A stretch of 64,000 bases of DNA, taken from positions 526,306 through 590,305 of the forward strand of contig NZ_JANTHX010000007.1 in the NCBI RefSeq assembly GCF_024752305.1, read 5' to 3'. The notes beneath the pieces are model-generated. The model did no database searches. It saw nothing but the letters and a program-made list of their open reading frames with translations, and was not told the DNA's origin. This DNA is from Protaetiibacter mangrovi. GTDB taxonomy: Bacteria; Actinomycetota; Actinomycetes; Actinomycetales; Microbacteriaceae. Each line of letters opens with the position of its first letter. The first letter of the stretch is position 1. Positions 16,627 to 27,192 of this stretch are shown here, piece after piece. A program made the position numbers and the translations under genes.

Positions 16627-18314
16627 CGCGGGTCGCTGTCCTCGCGGGCGTCGCCGACGGTCGGGATGCTGCCGGTGGCCGCCAGCACCTCCATGCCCTC
16701 GGGCACCGAGACGGTCGCGAGGTCGGCCTCGGAGGCCTGGATGCGCTCGCTCGTCGTCATGCGGGTGAGCGGCTTGTTCGGGAGGAACACGATCGCCAGC
16801 AGGCTGATCACCGCGAACGGCACCGCGATGAGGAACGAGTGCGAGATGCCGTTGGCGTAGATGCCCTCGAACACCGTGCGCAGCGCATCGGGCATCTCCG
16901 CCACCTTGGGGAGCGCGCCCGACTGCAGGGCCTCGACCCACTTCGGGGCGTCGGCGCCGAGGCTCGCGATCGCGACGCCGATGTCGTCCTTCCGCTCGGC
17001 CACGAGGTCGGTCACGCGTGCGGCGAGGGCCGCGCCCATGACCGAGACGCCGATGGTGCCGCCGAGGCTGCGGAAGAAGGTGACCCCCGAGCTCGCGACG
17101 CCGATGCGGCTCGGCTCGGTGGTGTTCTGCACGACCAGCACGAGGTTCTGCATCGTCATGCCGACGCCCGCGCCGAGCATCGCCATGTAGATCGACACCA
17201 GCACGAAGTTCGTGTCGTAGTGGATGGTCGACAGCAGGTACGAGCCGCCGATGAGCAGCAGCGCGCCGACGATCAGGTACGGCTTCCACCTGCCGAAGCG
17301 GGTGACGAGCGCGCCGACGCCGATCGAGGCGACGAGCAGTCCGCCGATCATCGGGATCGTCATGAGGCCGGCCTCGGTCGGCGTGGCGCCGCGGGCGAGC
17401 TGCATGTACTGGCTGAGGAACACCGAGGCGCCGAACATCGCGATGCCGGTGGCGATCGAGGCGACGACCGAGAGCGTGAAGGTGAGGTTCTTGAACAGGT
17501 TCAGCGGGATGAGCGGCTCCTTCGAGCGCAGCTCGACCACGATGAACAGCGCGGTCGCGACGACAGCGCCGCCGACCATGAGCACGGTCGTCAGGCTCCA
17601 CCACTCGAACGAGTCGCCGGCGAGCGAGACCCAGATGAGCAGCAGCGACACGGCGATCGACAGCAGCACGATGCCCAGGTAGTCGATCGAGGTCTTGCCG
17701 GGGGTGCGCTTGGGCAGGTGCAGGGTGGACTGCACGATGATGAGCGCGAGGATCGCGACCGGCAGCGCCACGAAGAAGTTCCAGCGCCATCCCCAGGTGT
17801 CGGCGATGACCCCGCCGAGCAGCGGGCCGCCGATGGTGGCGACCGCCATGACGGCGCCGAACAGGCCCATGTAGCGACCCCGCTCACGCGGGCTGATGAT
17901 GTCGGCCATGATCACCTGGCTGAGGGCGGCGAGACCGCCGGCTCCGATGCCCTGCACGGCACGGAACGTGATGAGCATCTCGGGCGTCTGCGAGAACCCG
18001 GCCGCCGCGGTCGCGATGATGAAGATCGCGATCGCGAGCTGGAACAGCAGCTTGCGGTTGGTCAGGTCGGCGAGCTTGCCCCAGACCGGGGTCGAGATCG
18101 CCGTGGTGAGGAGCGTCGCCGTGACGACCCAGGTGAAGGCGGTCTGGTTGCCGTCGAGGTCGTGGATGATCGTGGGCAGCGAGGTGGAGACGACGGTCGA
18201 GGCGAGCATCGACACGAACATGCCGAGCAGCAGGCCCGACAGGGCCTCCAGCACGCGACGGTGCTGCTTGGGGTCGGCGGGTGCGTCGGACGACGCGACG
18301 GTGGAGCTGGACAT
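16623..18314 (-). CDS. DHA2-type MFS multidrug transporter
   Basis: A 563-residue drug:H+ antiporter with about 14 predicted helices. It carries the DHA2 signatures LPTIIHDLDG, VVTATLLTTAISTPVWGKLAD (motif A region), FRAVQGIGAGG and the motif C-like GAVMAVATIGGPLLGG. The ATG at 18314 is preceded by AAGGA. It exports drugs or toxic metabolites. Its promoter is covered by three MarR-type palindromes and it is coupled to the marR-type gene downstream. Confidence 0.9.
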   Translation of the reverse strand: MSSSTVASSDAPADPKQHRRVLEALSGLLLGMFVSMLASTVVSTSLPTIIHDLDGNQTAFTWVVTATLLTTAISTPVWGKLADLTNRKLLFQLAIAIFIIATAAAGFSQTPEMLITFRAVQGIGAGGLAALSQVIMADIISPRERGRYMGLFGAVMAVATIGGPLLGGVIADTWGWRWNFFVALPVAILALIIVQSTLHLPKRTPGKTSIDYLGIVLLSIAVSLLLIWVSLAGDSFEWWSLTTVLMVGGAVVATALFIVVELRSKEPLIPLNLFKNLTFTLSVVASIATGIAMFGASVFLSQYMQLARGATPTEAGLMTIPMIGGLLVASIGVGALVTRFGRWKPYLIVGALLLIGGSYLLSTIHYDTNFVLVSIYMAMLGAGVGMTMQNLVLVVQNTTEPSRIGVASSGVTFFRSLGGTIGVSVMGAALAARVTDLVAERKDDIGVAIASLGADAPKWVEALQSGALPKVAEMPDALRTVFEGIYANGISHSFLIAVPFAVISLLAIVFLPNKPLTRMTTSERIQASEADLATVSVPEGMEVLAATGSIPTVGDAREDSDPR

Positions 18315-18368
18315 ACGGGTCCTTCGAACTGAGGTGGAGATGGACGCGCGGCGACGATGGCGCGAGAG

Positions 18369-18429
18369 GTTGACAGACGTCAACCGTTGAGTTGCGTCAA
18401 CCATACGCCGATGGTTGACCGCTGTCAAC
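18369..18429. promoter_or_regulatory. Three MarR-type operators in the efflux promoter
   Basis: The 16-bp palindrome GTTGAC-N4-GTCAAC occurs three times: 18369-18384 (perfect), 18386-18401 (one arm base changed, GTTGAG) and 18414-18429 (perfect). Start-to-start spacings are 17 and 28 bases. The sites cover the start region, the -10 and the -35 of the efflux promoter. The third also overlaps the stop codon of the convergent methyltransferase gene. Confidence 0.8.
18400..18428 (-). promoter_or_regulatory. Efflux operon promoter
   Basis: On the minus strand, a consensus -35 TTGACA (18423-18428), a 17-base spacer and TATGGT (18400-18405). It is strong by sequence and embedded in the MarR-type operators, as expected for a tightly repressed promoter. 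Confidence 0.75.
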
Positions 18430-19111
18430 TATCTGTCGCGACCCGGGCGACGCCCGCGATGTGGGTGTTGAAGGGAACGAACGGCGAGCGGATGCGATAG
18501 CGCTCGACCTCCACCTCGGCGAACCCCGCCGCGCGGATGGCCGCCTCGAGGTCGCGCTCGCAGGAGCACCCCTCGAAGGTCCACGTCCACGGCCGACGGG
18601 TCCAGCGCTGGACGCGCCGGGTGAAGGTGCGCTCCCCCGCCACGACGTGCTCGAGGAACCGGAAGCTCCCCCCGGGGCGGAGGATCCTACGGATCTCCGC
18701 GAGCACGGCGCCCGGGTCGGGGACCGTGCACAGCACGAGCGAGGAGATGACCACGTCGGCGCTGTCGTCCGGCAGCCCGGTGCGCTCGGCCGGTCGCTCG
18801 CGCAGCTCGAGCCGCACGCCGTGCCGATCGGCGGCGGAGCGCAGCCCGGCGTGCATTTGCCGGTTCGGTTCGAGCGCGACGAGCGTGGTGCCGGACGGAA
18901 GGTACGGCAGGTTGGCGCCCACCCCGGGCCCGATCTCGACCACCTCGGCGGGCAGCCCCGCGAGCACGCGCCGCTTCCGGGCGCGGAGGCTGCGTTCGAT
19001 GGCGGGCCCCATCAGCCGGAAGAAGGTCGCGTTGAAGGGACCCCGCAGCCGGTGGTGCGCGAAGGGGATCGGGTGGTCGGTGGTCTCGGATGCGGTCTGA
19101 TCGTGATGCAT
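18425..19111 (-). CDS. Class I SAM-dependent methyltransferase
   Basis: A 228-residue methyltransferase with motif I VVEIGPGVGANLPYL, the acidic end of strand 2 (LVALEPNRQM), and DDSADVVISSLVLCTVPD followed by LRPGG. The layout matches small UbiE/Coq5-like or phospholipid N-methyltransferase-like enzymes, but the substrate is not evident. The ATG at 19111 has only a weak ribosome site. Its 3' end overlaps one of the operators of the efflux promoter. No partner gene indicates a pathway. Confidence 0.82.
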   Translation of the reverse strand: MHHDQTASETTDHPIPFAHHRLRGPFNATFFRLMGPAIERSLRARKRRVLAGLPAEVVEIGPGVGANLPYLPSGTTLVALEPNRQMHAGLRSAADRHGVRLELRERPAERTGLPDDSADVVISSLVLCTVPDPGAVLAEIRRILRPGGSFRFLEHVVAGERTFTRRVQRWTRRPWTWTFEGCSCERDLEAAIRAAGFAEVEVERYRIRSPFVPFNTHIAGVARVATDS

Positions 19112-19164
19112 CAGCTCAGCCTGCGCGGCGCCGGCTCCGCGGGCAGGGGGAGGAATACCCCAGT

Positions 19165-20178
19165 TCAGCGTCCGCGGCCCGCGTGCCACGCGGCGATCTG
19201 CGCGCGCGAGCGCACCCCGAGCCGGAGGCGGATGCGCTCCACGTGCCCCTCGGCCGATCGCTCCTCGATCCCGAGGCGTGCGGCGATCTCGCGGTTCGTG
19301 AGGCCCTCCGCGACGAGGCCCGCCACCTCCTGCTGGCGAGGGGTGAGCACGGCGGCCGGCCGCCGCGCGCCCCGCAGCCCGAGGAAGCGCCGCACCGCGG
19401 TCAGCAGCGCCGCGGTGTCGCCGGCGTAGGGCAGGTGCGAGCGCCCGGGCAGCTCCACGAACCGCGCACCGGGGATCCCCGCGGCGAGCGCCCGCCCCTC
19501 GCTCACCGGCACCGCCCGGTCGCCCGTGCGATGCACCACGAGGGTGGGCGAGGCGACATGCCCCAGCAACCCGCGCACGTCGATCCGGTAGCCCAGCGCC
19601 AGCAGTTCGCGGGCGGTCTCGGCGGGCGCGCACGCGCGCTGGTAGCGGGCGAGCTGCGCGCGGTCCGCGCTCGCGAGATCCGGCGCGAAGACGGCGGTGA
19701 GCACGTCGGATCCGAGACCCCAGTGGGCGCCGACGAGGCCGAGCATGTGCTCGCGGGCGCTCGGAGGCGACAGCTCGGCGCCCAGCGCCCACCCGCCGTA
19801 GAGCACGAGACGGCGAACCCGGTCGGGATGCGCCGCGGCCCAGGCCGCGGCGACCGGGGCACCGAGCGAGACCCCCATCACGTCGACGGGCTCCGGACCG
19901 AGGCGCTCGACGACGGCGGAGAGCTGCGCGACCTCGGCCTCGAGCGAAGGCGCACCCGAGGCGGCCGCGGAGAGCCCGGTGCCCGCGCGGTCGTAGCGCA
20001 CGAGACGCCGCCCGCGCGCGAGGGCCTCGAGGTAGCCCCGCTCCTCGGGCAGCTCCCAGCTGAGGTCGAGATGGCCGAGCCAGCCCGCCACGTAGACGAG
20101 GGGGCGTCCCGTGCCCGACTCGGCGTAGGCCAGCTCGACGCCGTCGCCCGTCGTCACGCGACCCGTCCGCTGCAGCAC
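19165..20178 (-). CDS. Alpha/beta hydrolase fused to a LuxR-type DNA-binding domain
   Basis: A 337-residue fusion. Residues 1-265 are an alpha/beta hydrolase with nucleophile elbow GVSLGAP (S104), oxyanion strand VAGWLGH and candidate catalytic histidine in GRSHLPYAG. Residues about 275-337 are a LuxR/FixJ-type HTH ([20 protein letters not shown]). The hydrolase part may act as a ligand sensor for transcription rather than a metabolic enzyme. The GTG at 20178 was chosen as the longest start; a GTG a few codons later (VTTGDG) is also possible, and neither has a clear ribosome site. It is divergent from the decarboxylase gene. Confidence 0.82.
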   Translation of the reverse strand: MLQRTGRVTTGDGVELAYAESGTGRPLVYVAGWLGHLDLSWELPEERGYLEALARGRRLVRYDRAGTGLSAAASGAPSLEAEVAQLSAVVERLGPEPVDVMGVSLGAPVAAAWAAAHPDRVRRLVLYGGWALGAELSPPSAREHMLGLVGAHWGLGSDVLTAVFAPDLASADRAQLARYQRACAPAETARELLALGYRIDVRGLLGHVASPTLVVHRTGDRAVPVSEGRALAAGIPGARFVELPGRSHLPYAGDTAALLTAVRRFLGLRGARRPAAVLTPRQQEVAGLVAEGLTNREIAARLGIEERSAEGHVERIRLRLGVRSRAQIAAWHAGRGR

Positions 20179-20262
20179 CCGACCATTCTGCGCGTCGGCG
20201 GATGCGCTGCGCCCGCCGTCGCGGGAAGATCGGTACGCACCTCTGCGAACGACCGGAGCCCC

Positions 20263-21630
20263 ATGGACACGCCCCACCCCGCCCGCATGCACGACGTCAC
20301 CGACGAGACCCGCGCGATCGTCGACCTCGTGCTCGACTACTCCCGGCAGCGGCTGCTCGCCGTCGACACCCCGCTCGACAAGCCGTTCACCGATGTCGAG
20401 CTCACCCGGCTCGCGGGCCGCACCATCACGGAGGAGGGCGTCGGCGCCCGCAAGGCGCTCGGCGTGTTCGAGCACGTGCTCGCCCCGGCCTGCATCACGA
20501 CCGACCACCCGCGCTACCTCTCCTTCATCCCCTCCGCGCCGTCGAAGGCGTCGGCCGCGTTCGACGTGGTCGTCTCGGCGAGCGCCCTCTACGGCGGATC
20601 GTGGATCGAAGGCGCCGGCGCCGTGCACGCCGAGAACGAGGTGCTGCGCTGGCTCGCCGACGAGTTCGGGCTGGGACCGGCGGCCGGCGGGGTCTTCGTG
20701 CAGGGCGGCACGCTGGGCAACCTGTCGGCGCTCGTCGCCGCGCGCGAGGCGGCGCGCGACCGCGGCATCCACCCGGATCGCTGGCGGGTGGTCTGCAGCG
20801 CCGAGGCGCACTCCTCCATCGCCTCCGCGGCCCGGGTCATGGACGTCGAGGTCGTCGCGGTCCCGGTCGCCGACGACGGGGTGCTGCGCGGCGACGCCGT
20901 GCGCGACGCCCTCGACCGTCACGGCGACAGCGTGTTCGCGGTCGTCGCCACGGCGGGGTCGACGAACTTCGGCATCGTCGACGACCTCGCGGGGATCGCG
21001 GATGTGACCACCGAGCGCGGGGTCTGGCTGCACATCGACGGCGCCTACGGGCTCGCCGCCCGCCTCTCCCCCGTCGCCCGCGAGCTGTTCTCCGGCGTCG
21101 AGCGCGCCGACTCGGTGATCGTCGACCCGCACAAGTGGCTGTTCGCACCGTTCGACGCGTGCGCGCTCATCTACCGCGACCCCGAGCTCGGCCGCCGGGC
21201 GCACACCCAGCACGCCGAGTACCTCGACACCCTCACCGAGCGCACCGAGTGGAGCCCCTCGGACTTCGCCGCGCACCTCACCCGGCGCCCGCGCGGCCTG
21301 CCGCTGTGGTTCTCGCTCGCGAGCTACGGTGCCGCCGCCTACCGCGAGGCGATCACCGACTCGCTCGAGCTGACCGCCCGCATCGCCGACGAGATCGAGC
21401 GCCGTCCCGGCTTCACCCTCGTGCGGCGCCCGCAGCTCTCGGTCGTCGTGTTCGAGCGCGACGGATGGACGAAGGCCGACTACGACGCCTGGTCGGCCCG
21501 GCTGCTCGACGACCAGTACGCCTTCGTCACCCCGTCGAGCCACGCCGGCCGTCCCAACGCGCGCTTCGCGATCCTGAACCCCCGCACGACCTTCGACGAC
21601 CTGGTCGGCATCCTCGACACGATGGGGTGA
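20263..21630 (+). CDS. PLP-dependent group II decarboxylase family protein
   Basis: A 455-residue fold-type I PLP enzyme of the aromatic-amino-acid/glutamate decarboxylase family. PLP contacts are visible: [11 protein letters not shown], stacking H183 (SAEAHSS), D259 (HIDGAYG) and the Schiff-base lysine K291 (DPHKWLF). The substrate is unknown; such proteins in actinobacteria decarboxylate L-2,4-diaminobutyrate, tyrosine or related amino acids. The ATG at 20263 has CGGAG upstream; a second ATG at codon 9 is possible. The AMP-ligase gene follows after 24 bases on the same strand. Confidence 0.88.
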   Translation: MDTPHPARMHDVTDETRAIVDLVLDYSRQRLLAVDTPLDKPFTDVELTRLAGRTITEEGVGARKALGVFEHVLAPACITTDHPRYLSFIPSAPSKASAAFDVVVSASALYGGSWIEGAGAVHAENEVLRWLADEFGLGPAAGGVFVQGGTLGNLSALVAAREAARDRGIHPDRWRVVCSAEAHSSIASAARVMDVEVVAVPVADDGVLRGDAVRDALDRHGDSVFAVVATAGSTNFGIVDDLAGIADVTTERGVWLHIDGAYGLAARLSPVARELFSGVERADSVIVDPHKWLFAPFDACALIYRDPELGRRAHTQHAEYLDTLTERTEWSPSDFAAHLTRRPRGLPLWFSLASYGAAAYREAITDSLELTARIADEIERRPGFTLVRRPQLSVVVFERDGWTKADYDAWSARLLDDQYAFVTPSSHAGRPNARFAILNPRTTFDDLVGILDTMG

Positions 21631-21654
21631 GCGAGCTCCCACTAACCTGGCGGG

Positions 21655-23085
21655 ATGCCCGACCCGAACCCGTTCCTCCTGCTCGAACGCAACGCCCGAG
21701 ACGATCCGCGGGGGCTGTTCCTGCGCACCGCCGACGACAGCATCACCAACGCGGACGCGGTGATCCTGGCGAAGCAGATCGCCTTCGAGCTGCGCCGACT
21801 CGGACTGGCCGCGGGCGACGTCGTGGCGATCGACCTGCCCGATCGCCTCGGCGCGCTGTTCACGTGGGCGGTCTACCACGAGGCGGCCATCAGCACGGTG
21901 CTCCCCCCCGGCACCCGGCCGGACGCGGCGGTTCCCGTGCGCTGGCTGGTCTCGAACCACGAGTCGGCGCAGCACGGCGACGCGCGGTCGGTGCACGTGG
22001 ACGCGCGCTTCCTGCAGCTGGTGTCCGAGAACCCGTACGGCATCCGCCCGAGCGAGGCCGCCGTCGACACCCTGCGCATCGTGTTCTCGAGCGGCACCAC
22101 CGGCACCCCGAAGGCGATGGCGATGGGGCGGCACCTGGAGCGGGTCTTCGGCGCCGCGCTGCCGTCGTGGTTCGCGGGTGGTCCGGTGCTCAGCCTCATG
22201 GACCTCGGCACCGCGGCCGGCATCGGCGAGCTCTACCTCGCGGTCACGGCCGGGCAGCCGTACCTGTGCGCGGGCGGCGCGGCGCCCGCCGAGATCATCC
22301 GGCTCATCCGGTCCGCGGAGGTGGCGACGCTGAAGGGCTCCCCGCACAAGATCCTGGCGCTGCTCGACGAGCTCGAGGCGGAGGGCGGCACCCTTCCGAG
22401 CCTCACGACGGTCGCGATCTCGGGCACGTCGATGCCCGCCGCGGCGGCGGAACGCCTCCGCCGGTCGGCGCCTGGGTGCACGGTGCGCATCAACTACGGA
22501 TCGACCGAGGCGGGCGGCGCGACCAGTCGCCGGGACGCCTCCGACGACCCGGCCGACGTCGGGCACCCCGTGCCGGGGACGGTGCTCGAGATCGTCGACG
22601 ACCGCGACCAGCCGGTCGACCCGGGCACCGAGGGGTGGATCCGCTATCGCAGTCCCGGCATGGCGCACGGCTACCTCGGGGACCCGGAGGCTTCGGCGCG
22701 CGCCTTCCGGGACGGATGGTTCCATCCGGGCGACCGCGGAGTGCTGCGCGCCGACGGGGGTCTCACCCTCCGCACGCGCACCACCGACCTGCTGAACGCG
22801 GGCGGAATCAAGGTCGACGCGGCGCGGATCGATCACGTCGCGCAGCAGGTGGCCGGCGTCGTCGACGCGGCGAGCTTCGACGTCGGCACGGCCTCCGGCC
22901 TGCGCGAGATCGCGCTCGCCGTGGTCGTCGACGGGGCCTTCGACACCGAGACGCTGCTCGAGAGCCTGCGGGCGGAGTTCGGACACGCCGCCCCGACCGT
23001 CGTGGCGCGGATGGATGCGATCCCCCGCACCGCGACGGGAAAGCCCCTGCGCCGCGTGCTGAGCGACCGGCTCAGCGCCGGCTGA
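21655..23085 (+). CDS. AMP-forming acyl-CoA synthetase/ligase family protein
   Basis: A 476-residue ANL-superfamily adenylating enzyme. The P-loop [10 protein letters not shown] (about residues 145-154), the YGSTEAGG adenine motif, HPGDRG, and the C-terminal TATGKPLRR with its catalytic lysine are present. It should activate a carboxylic acid as acyl-AMP and transfer it to CoA or another acceptor. It is somewhat short for the family. Following the PLP decarboxylase by 24 bases, it may work on a related metabolite, but no pathway can be named. Confidence 0.82.
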   Translation: MPDPNPFLLLERNARDDPRGLFLRTADDSITNADAVILAKQIAFELRRLGLAAGDVVAIDLPDRLGALFTWAVYHEAAISTVLPPGTRPDAAVPVRWLVSNHESAQHGDARSVHVDARFLQLVSENPYGIRPSEAAVDTLRIVFSSGTTGTPKAMAMGRHLERVFGAALPSWFAGGPVLSLMDLGTAAGIGELYLAVTAGQPYLCAGGAAPAEIIRLIRSAEVATLKGSPHKILALLDELEAEGGTLPSLTTVAISGTSMPAAAAERLRRSAPGCTVRINYGSTEAGGATSRRDASDDPADVGHPVPGTVLEIVDDRDQPVDPGTEGWIRYRSPGMAHGYLGDPEASARAFRDGWFHPGDRGVLRADGGLTLRTRTTDLLNAGGIKVDAARIDHVAQQVAGVVDAASFDVGTASGLREIALAVVVDGAFDTETLLESLRAEFGHAAPTVVARMDAIPRTATGKPLRRVLSDRLSAG

Positions 23086-23106
23086 GTCGGGAGCGGGCGC
23101 GACCGG

Positions 23107-24267
23107 TCAGTCGGACTCGCGACGCCGACGGGCGACCGCGAGTGCACCCGCGCCGGCGAACAGCGCGAGGACCGCGGTGCCGACGAGCGCCGGGCTGAGC
23201 TCTGCGCCCGTCGCCGCGAGGGCCGGAACCCACTTCGCGTAGAACGTGGTCGACGCGCTCACGGCGACCGAGAAGTCCGCGGGCGTCGTCAGCGCGGCGT
23301 CGAGGTACCATCCGCCGAAGTCGTAGCCGTCGGCGGTGGGAGCAGCGGGCGCCGTCGGCGCCGTGCCGGCGACGAGCGTCTGCGACGCCGGTGCGGTGCC
23401 GTGGCCCTGAGCGTCGAAGCTCACGGTGATCGGCGCCGCGGTCCAGCGGAAGATGATGACTCCGGCGGCTCCCGCACGCTGCTCGTCGGGCTGCGGGATC
23501 GTGAGTCCGCCACCGCCACCGCCGCTGTTCGCGGTCGGGATCGTCAGCGTCGTGGCCGCGGCGTCCGCGGGGCCGCCGCCGCCGCATCCGGGCACGCCGT
23601 GGGCGTCGGTGACATCCGTGAACCCGACGACGCCGACTGCGCCGCCACCGCCGAAGCAGCGGGTGTCGCCCGTGAAGAGCGATCCGCTCGGGGCGATGTT
23701 CGACACCGTCGCACCCGCGCCGCCGTCGGCGTGGTTGGTCGTGCCGGAGCCCGCGCCGCCACCGGAGCCGTACGGCGTCGCGGAGGTGCTGGCGCCGTTG
23801 GCGCCGGGGTTGCCGCTGCCGCTCGCGCCGCCGGTCTCGTGGCCGTATTCCGCGTCGGCGCCGTTGTTCACCGTCTCGAGGACGGTCCCGTCGTCGACCG
23901 AACCCACCACATCGTGGGTCGCCACGGTGACGGTGAACGGGTCGGTGGATCCGCTCAGGTCGACCAGTCGCACCTCGCCGCCGCCTCCCGCCGCCGCATA
24001 GCCGGTGGTGTTGTCGGCGGGCTGGTCCGCCCCGTTGCCGCCCGCGCCGACCAGCAGCACCTCGAGCTTCGTCATGGTGGCGGTCGGGGTGAAGGTGGAG
24101 GTGCCGCCGGTGAAGGTCTGCTCGCACACGCCGGGCGCGACGAGCGTTCCGTCGCCGCACGCCTCCGAGGGCGCGGCGTAGGCGGGAGCCGCGCCGACGA
24201 ACAGCGTCGACACCCCCGCGGTGGTGGCGGCCGCGATCGCGGCAGAGGTCTTGCGGGTGGCGAGCAT
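23107..24267 (-). CDS. Wall-anchored Gly-rich surface protein with InlB B-repeat and LAATG sorting signal
   Basis: A 386-residue exported protein. Residues 1-31 are a signal peptide ending AYA-A. A long Gly/Ala/Thr-rich region with scattered cysteines (for example [13 protein letters not shown] and VPGCGGGG) follows. Near residues 280-345 is one InlB B-repeat/Flg_new unit (FDAQGHG through [11 protein letters not shown] to STTFYAKW). The C-terminus is a sorting signal: LAATG at 350-354, a hydrophobic helix and RRRRESD. The LAxTG form suggests a class E sortase. The ATG at 24267 was chosen because the signal peptide starts there. Function is probably adhesion or surface display. Confidence 0.82.
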   Translation of the reverse strand: MLATRKTSAAIAAATTAGVSTLFVGAAPAYAAPSEACGDGTLVAPGVCEQTFTGGTSTFTPTATMTKLEVLLVGAGGNGADQPADNTTGYAAAGGGGEVRLVDLSGSTDPFTVTVATHDVVGSVDDGTVLETVNNGADAEYGHETGGASGSGNPGANGASTSATPYGSGGGAGSGTTNHADGGAGATVSNIAPSGSLFTGDTRCFGGGGAVGVVGFTDVTDAHGVPGCGGGGPADAAATTLTIPTANSGGGGGGLTIPQPDEQRAGAAGVIIFRWTAAPITVSFDAQGHGTAPASQTLVAGTAPTAPAAPTADGYDFGGWYLDAALTTPADFSVAVSASTTFYAKWVPALAATGAELSPALVGTAVLALFAGAGALAVARRRRESD

Positions 24268-24395
24268 CACGACGACTCCGGGATAGGTCGGGGACGCAGG
24301 CGCCGACGCAGGAGGGCACCATGCGCGGGCGACGACATCGGGTTTGCGCCAGTATGGCAGAGCGGAGGGGGGCGCACGCAAGCGTGTCGGCGCCG

Positions 24396-25058
24396 TCAGC
24401 TGCCCATCCCCGCCTGCCTCGCGCGGACGGCGGCCTGCGCCCGATCGGCGACCTGCAGCTTCGCGAACACGTTCGTGAGGTGGTTCTTCACCGTCTTGGG
24501 GCTCAGGAAGAGGCGGCTCGCGATCTGCGCGTTCGTGCATCCGTCGGCGAGCAGGTCGAGCACCTCCCGTTCGCGGTCGGTCAGCTCCGGGAACGGCTGG
24601 GAGGCCGCCGGGCCCGCGGCGTCCGGTCCCGCGATCAGGAACTGGCGGATGCGTCCCGCCACCCCGGGGCCGTACACCGCCTCACCGCGGGCCACGGCGC
24701 GCACCGCGTCGAGGAACTCGGTGCCCACCTGCCCCTTCAGCACGTACCCCCGGGCGCCCGCCCGGAGGGCGGCGAACACCGACGCGTCGTCGTCGCTCAT
24801 GGTGAGCACGAGCACGCCGAGTCCGGGGCGCTCGTCGACGAGGCGACGCGTCGCCTCGATGCCCGAGATCCCCGGCATCGCGAGATCCATCACCACGACG
24901 TCCGGCTCGGTCTCGCGCGCGAGGCTCAGCGCCGTCTCGCCATCCCCGGCCTCGCCGACGACGACGGCACCGCCGAGCTCCTCGAGCAGGCTGCGCAACC
25001 CGTGCCGCAACATCGGATGGTCGTCCACGAGCACAACCCGGATGGCGTCGCCGGTCAT
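24396..25058 (-). CDS. NarL/LuxR-type response regulator
   Basis: A 220-residue response regulator. The receiver domain has the acidic pair VDDH and phospho-acceptor D58 ([10 protein letters not shown]), and the conserved lysine of VLKGQVG. The C-terminal LuxR HTH ([20 protein letters not shown]) binds DNA. Its ATG overlaps the stop of the histidine-kinase gene (ATGA), so the two form one signalling pair. The surface-protein gene lies 128 bases downstream on the same strand and is a possible target. Confidence 0.93.
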   Translation of the reverse strand: MTGDAIRVVLVDDHPMLRHGLRSLLEELGGAVVVGEAGDGETALSLARETEPDVVVMDLAMPGISGIEATRRLVDERPGLGVLVLTMSDDDASVFAALRAGARGYVLKGQVGTEFLDAVRAVARGEAVYGPGVAGRIRQFLIAGPDAAGPAASQPFPELTDREREVLDLLADGCTNAQIASRLFLSPKTVKNHLTNVFAKLQVADRAQAAVRARQAGMGS

Positions 25059-27055
25059 GCGGTCCCCCTCTGCTCGGTGCTGAGCGGCAGCTCGGCGATC
25101 ACGATCGTGCCACCGCCGACGGCTTCCTCGCGCCGCAGAACGCCGCCGATCTCGGTCGCGCGGTCGCGCATGCTCGACGAGCCGACGCCGGGCGTCGCCG
25201 TCGCGGCGATGCCGCGCCCGTCGTCCTCCACGGCGAGGTGCAGCACGGCCCCGCGCGGCTCGATCCGGAGACGGATACGCCGGGCCTGAGCGTGCTTGAG
25301 CGCGTTGGCGAGCGCCTCCTGCACGATGCGGTACGCGGCGACCTCCGTGGCGGCGGGAAGCGGTGGCAGCTCGACGGCCTCCAGCTCCACCGACGCCGCG
25401 GAACCGCCGGCCGCGAGCGCGAGATCCTCGACGGCACCGAGTAGACCCAGCTCGTCGAGCGCGGCGGGGCGCAGATCGTGCACGATCCGCCGCACCTCGC
25501 CCACCAGCTCGTCCACGATCCCCCGGGCTCTGCCGACGGCCGGCTCGGCGCGCTCCTGCGGGGCGGCGACGGCGAGGTCGAGCTGGATGCCGATCGCGGC
25601 CAGACCCGGTCCGAGTCCGTCGTGCAGTTCGCGGCGGATCCGCCGACGCTCGTCCTCACGCGCCACGACCGCCCGCTCCCGTGACGCCCGCACCTCCCGC
25701 GCCAGCCGGTCCGCGGCGAGGGCGAGGGCGAGGGGGCGGGCGAGGTCGTCGAGAACCGCGAGATCGGAACGCGAGAGCGCCTCGCCGGGTGCGCGGCCCA
25801 CCACGCGCAGCTCGCCCTCGACGACACCCCCCGCGCGCAGCGGGACGGAGGTGGCGTCCGTGCCGTCCGCATCGCCGTAGCGCGACACCTCGCGTCCATC
25901 GGAGGAGACGACCGCGACCCCCGGGAGCCGCAGGGTCACCGCGACCGTCTCGGCACTGTCGTGCAAGGGCGAGCCCTGCTCGCCCGACGCCTCCAGGCGC
26001 TCCCCCAGTCGGGCGAGCGCGGTGCCCGGCTCGCTCCGATCGCCGAACAGGAGCCGGGCGACGACGCGCCCGACGACGCGCCCGAGGGGTGCCGCCGCCG
26101 CCGCGACCACGGCCGCCGCGACCAGAGGGGCGGCATCCGCGGCACCCGCGCCCAGCAGCGTGCCGACGATCGCGACCGTTCCGAGGTAGGCGCCGAGCAG
26201 GATCGCGGCCGTCGCGACCACCACGAGCACCCGCCGGATCGCCAACTCGACGTCGAACAGCCGGTACCGCAGCACCGCGGCCGCGGTGGCGACCGGGAGC
26301 AACGGCAGGGCGACCGCGAGCGCCCAACTGCCGATGGGGGGATCCGGCGGGAGGATCGCGTCGACGATCACGGCGGCGGCGAGCACGACCGTCGCGACCA
26401 GCACCGGGAGCAGCCGTCGACGCACCTCCGTGCCGCCCCCGCGCAGCCTCACGACGAGCGCCCCGACACCCGTCAGCACCGCGGCGACGAGCACGACGGC
26501 GAAGGCCGGGGCGACGACATCCGTGGACACCACCCCGATCGGGTTGAGCGAGACCCGCCCCCACACCCAGAGCTCGTCGCGGAGCATCAGGAGCACCGTC
26601 ACGACGGCGACGGCGACGGCGAGCGCGGCGACCGCCGGACGCCAGCGCCGCGAGGGGAGCCGCCCGTCGGGGAGCAACGTCGGCAGCAGCAGCAACGGGC
26701 CGAGGCCGACGAAGAAGACCCAGTTGACGACCCAGGCGGCGACCTCGGCCGTCGGGCCACCGGTCGCGAGCGCGATCCCGCCCGCGAGGGCTTGCGCGGA
26801 GAGCCCCAGACCGCCGGCGCAGAACAGCCACCCCACCGGATCGCGCGGCCGTCGCACGGCCATGGCCGCCCCGACGACGGGATACGTCGCACCGACGGCC
26901 ACGTCGACGAGCAGGTAGCCGAGGTCGGCCGCACCCGCCCGGGCCGCGAGCAGCACCCCGGTCGCGACGGCGACCGTCGACGCGACGGGGATCGTCCACA
27001 CCGCGACCCGGCGCAGGGAGGCGGATGCGGTGGACACGAAGCGATCATGCTCCAC
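25055..27055 (-). CDS. Membrane histidine kinase of the NarX/DesK (HisKA_3) type
   Basis: A 666-residue sensor kinase. Residues 1-330 carry many hydrophobic helices, residues about 345-425 may be a GAF-like sensor, and the dimerisation domain has phospho-acceptor H478 in [12 protein letters not shown]. The ATPase domain follows (NALKHA, DDGRGI). It should autophosphorylate and pass phosphate to D58 of the partner regulator. The signal is unknown. The GTG at 27055 gives the longest reading but has no clear ribosome site; a GTG seven codons later is an alternative. Confidence 0.88.
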   Translation of the reverse strand: MEHDRFVSTASASLRRVAVWTIPVASTVAVATGVLLAARAGAADLGYLLVDVAVGATYPVVGAAMAVRRPRDPVGWLFCAGGLGLSAQALAGGIALATGGPTAEVAAWVVNWVFFVGLGPLLLLPTLLPDGRLPSRRWRPAVAALAVAVAVVTVLLMLRDELWVWGRVSLNPIGVVSTDVVAPAFAVVLVAAVLTGVGALVVRLRGGGTEVRRRLLPVLVATVVLAAAVIVDAILPPDPPIGSWALAVALPLLPVATAAAVLRYRLFDVELAIRRVLVVVATAAILLGAYLGTVAIVGTLLGAGAADAAPLVAAAVVAAAAAPLGRVVGRVVARLLFGDRSEPGTALARLGERLEASGEQGSPLHDSAETVAVTLRLPGVAVVSSDGREVSRYGDADGTDATSVPLRAGGVVEGELRVVGRAPGEALSRSDLAVLDDLARPLALALAADRLAREVRASRERAVVAREDERRRIRRELHDGLGPGLAAIGIQLDLAVAAPQERAEPAVGRARGIVDELVGEVRRIVHDLRPAALDELGLLGAVEDLALAAGGSAASVELEAVELPPLPAATEVAAYRIVQEALANALKHAQARRIRLRIEPRGAVLHLAVEDDGRGIAATATPGVGSSSMRDRATEIGGVLRREEAVGGGTIVIAELPLSTEQRGTA

Positions 27056-27192
27056 CGGCGCGCGGCGCGGGAAGTGCCTCGGGTCCCGGTCGGGAGACGG
27101 GACCCGGGACCCCCCGGGCGTCCTCCGGATCGGGACGGCGTCGTGACCACGGCATCAGGTGCGCGGGACCGCGAGCGCGGTGGGCTTGCTGC

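Noticed and set aside
19165-22986. Very long open frame on the minus strand across the decarboxylase and ligase genes
   Set aside because: Only its 3' part (19165-20178) matches a protein family. The rest is antisense to two well-defined genes and reads as low-complexity Arg/Gly/Ala, typical of high-GC shadow frames.
23480-24020. GC-rich repeats resembling a PE_PGRS-like tandem array
   Set aside because: The codons encode a Gly-rich protein core without a regular unit, and the protein has no PE domain.
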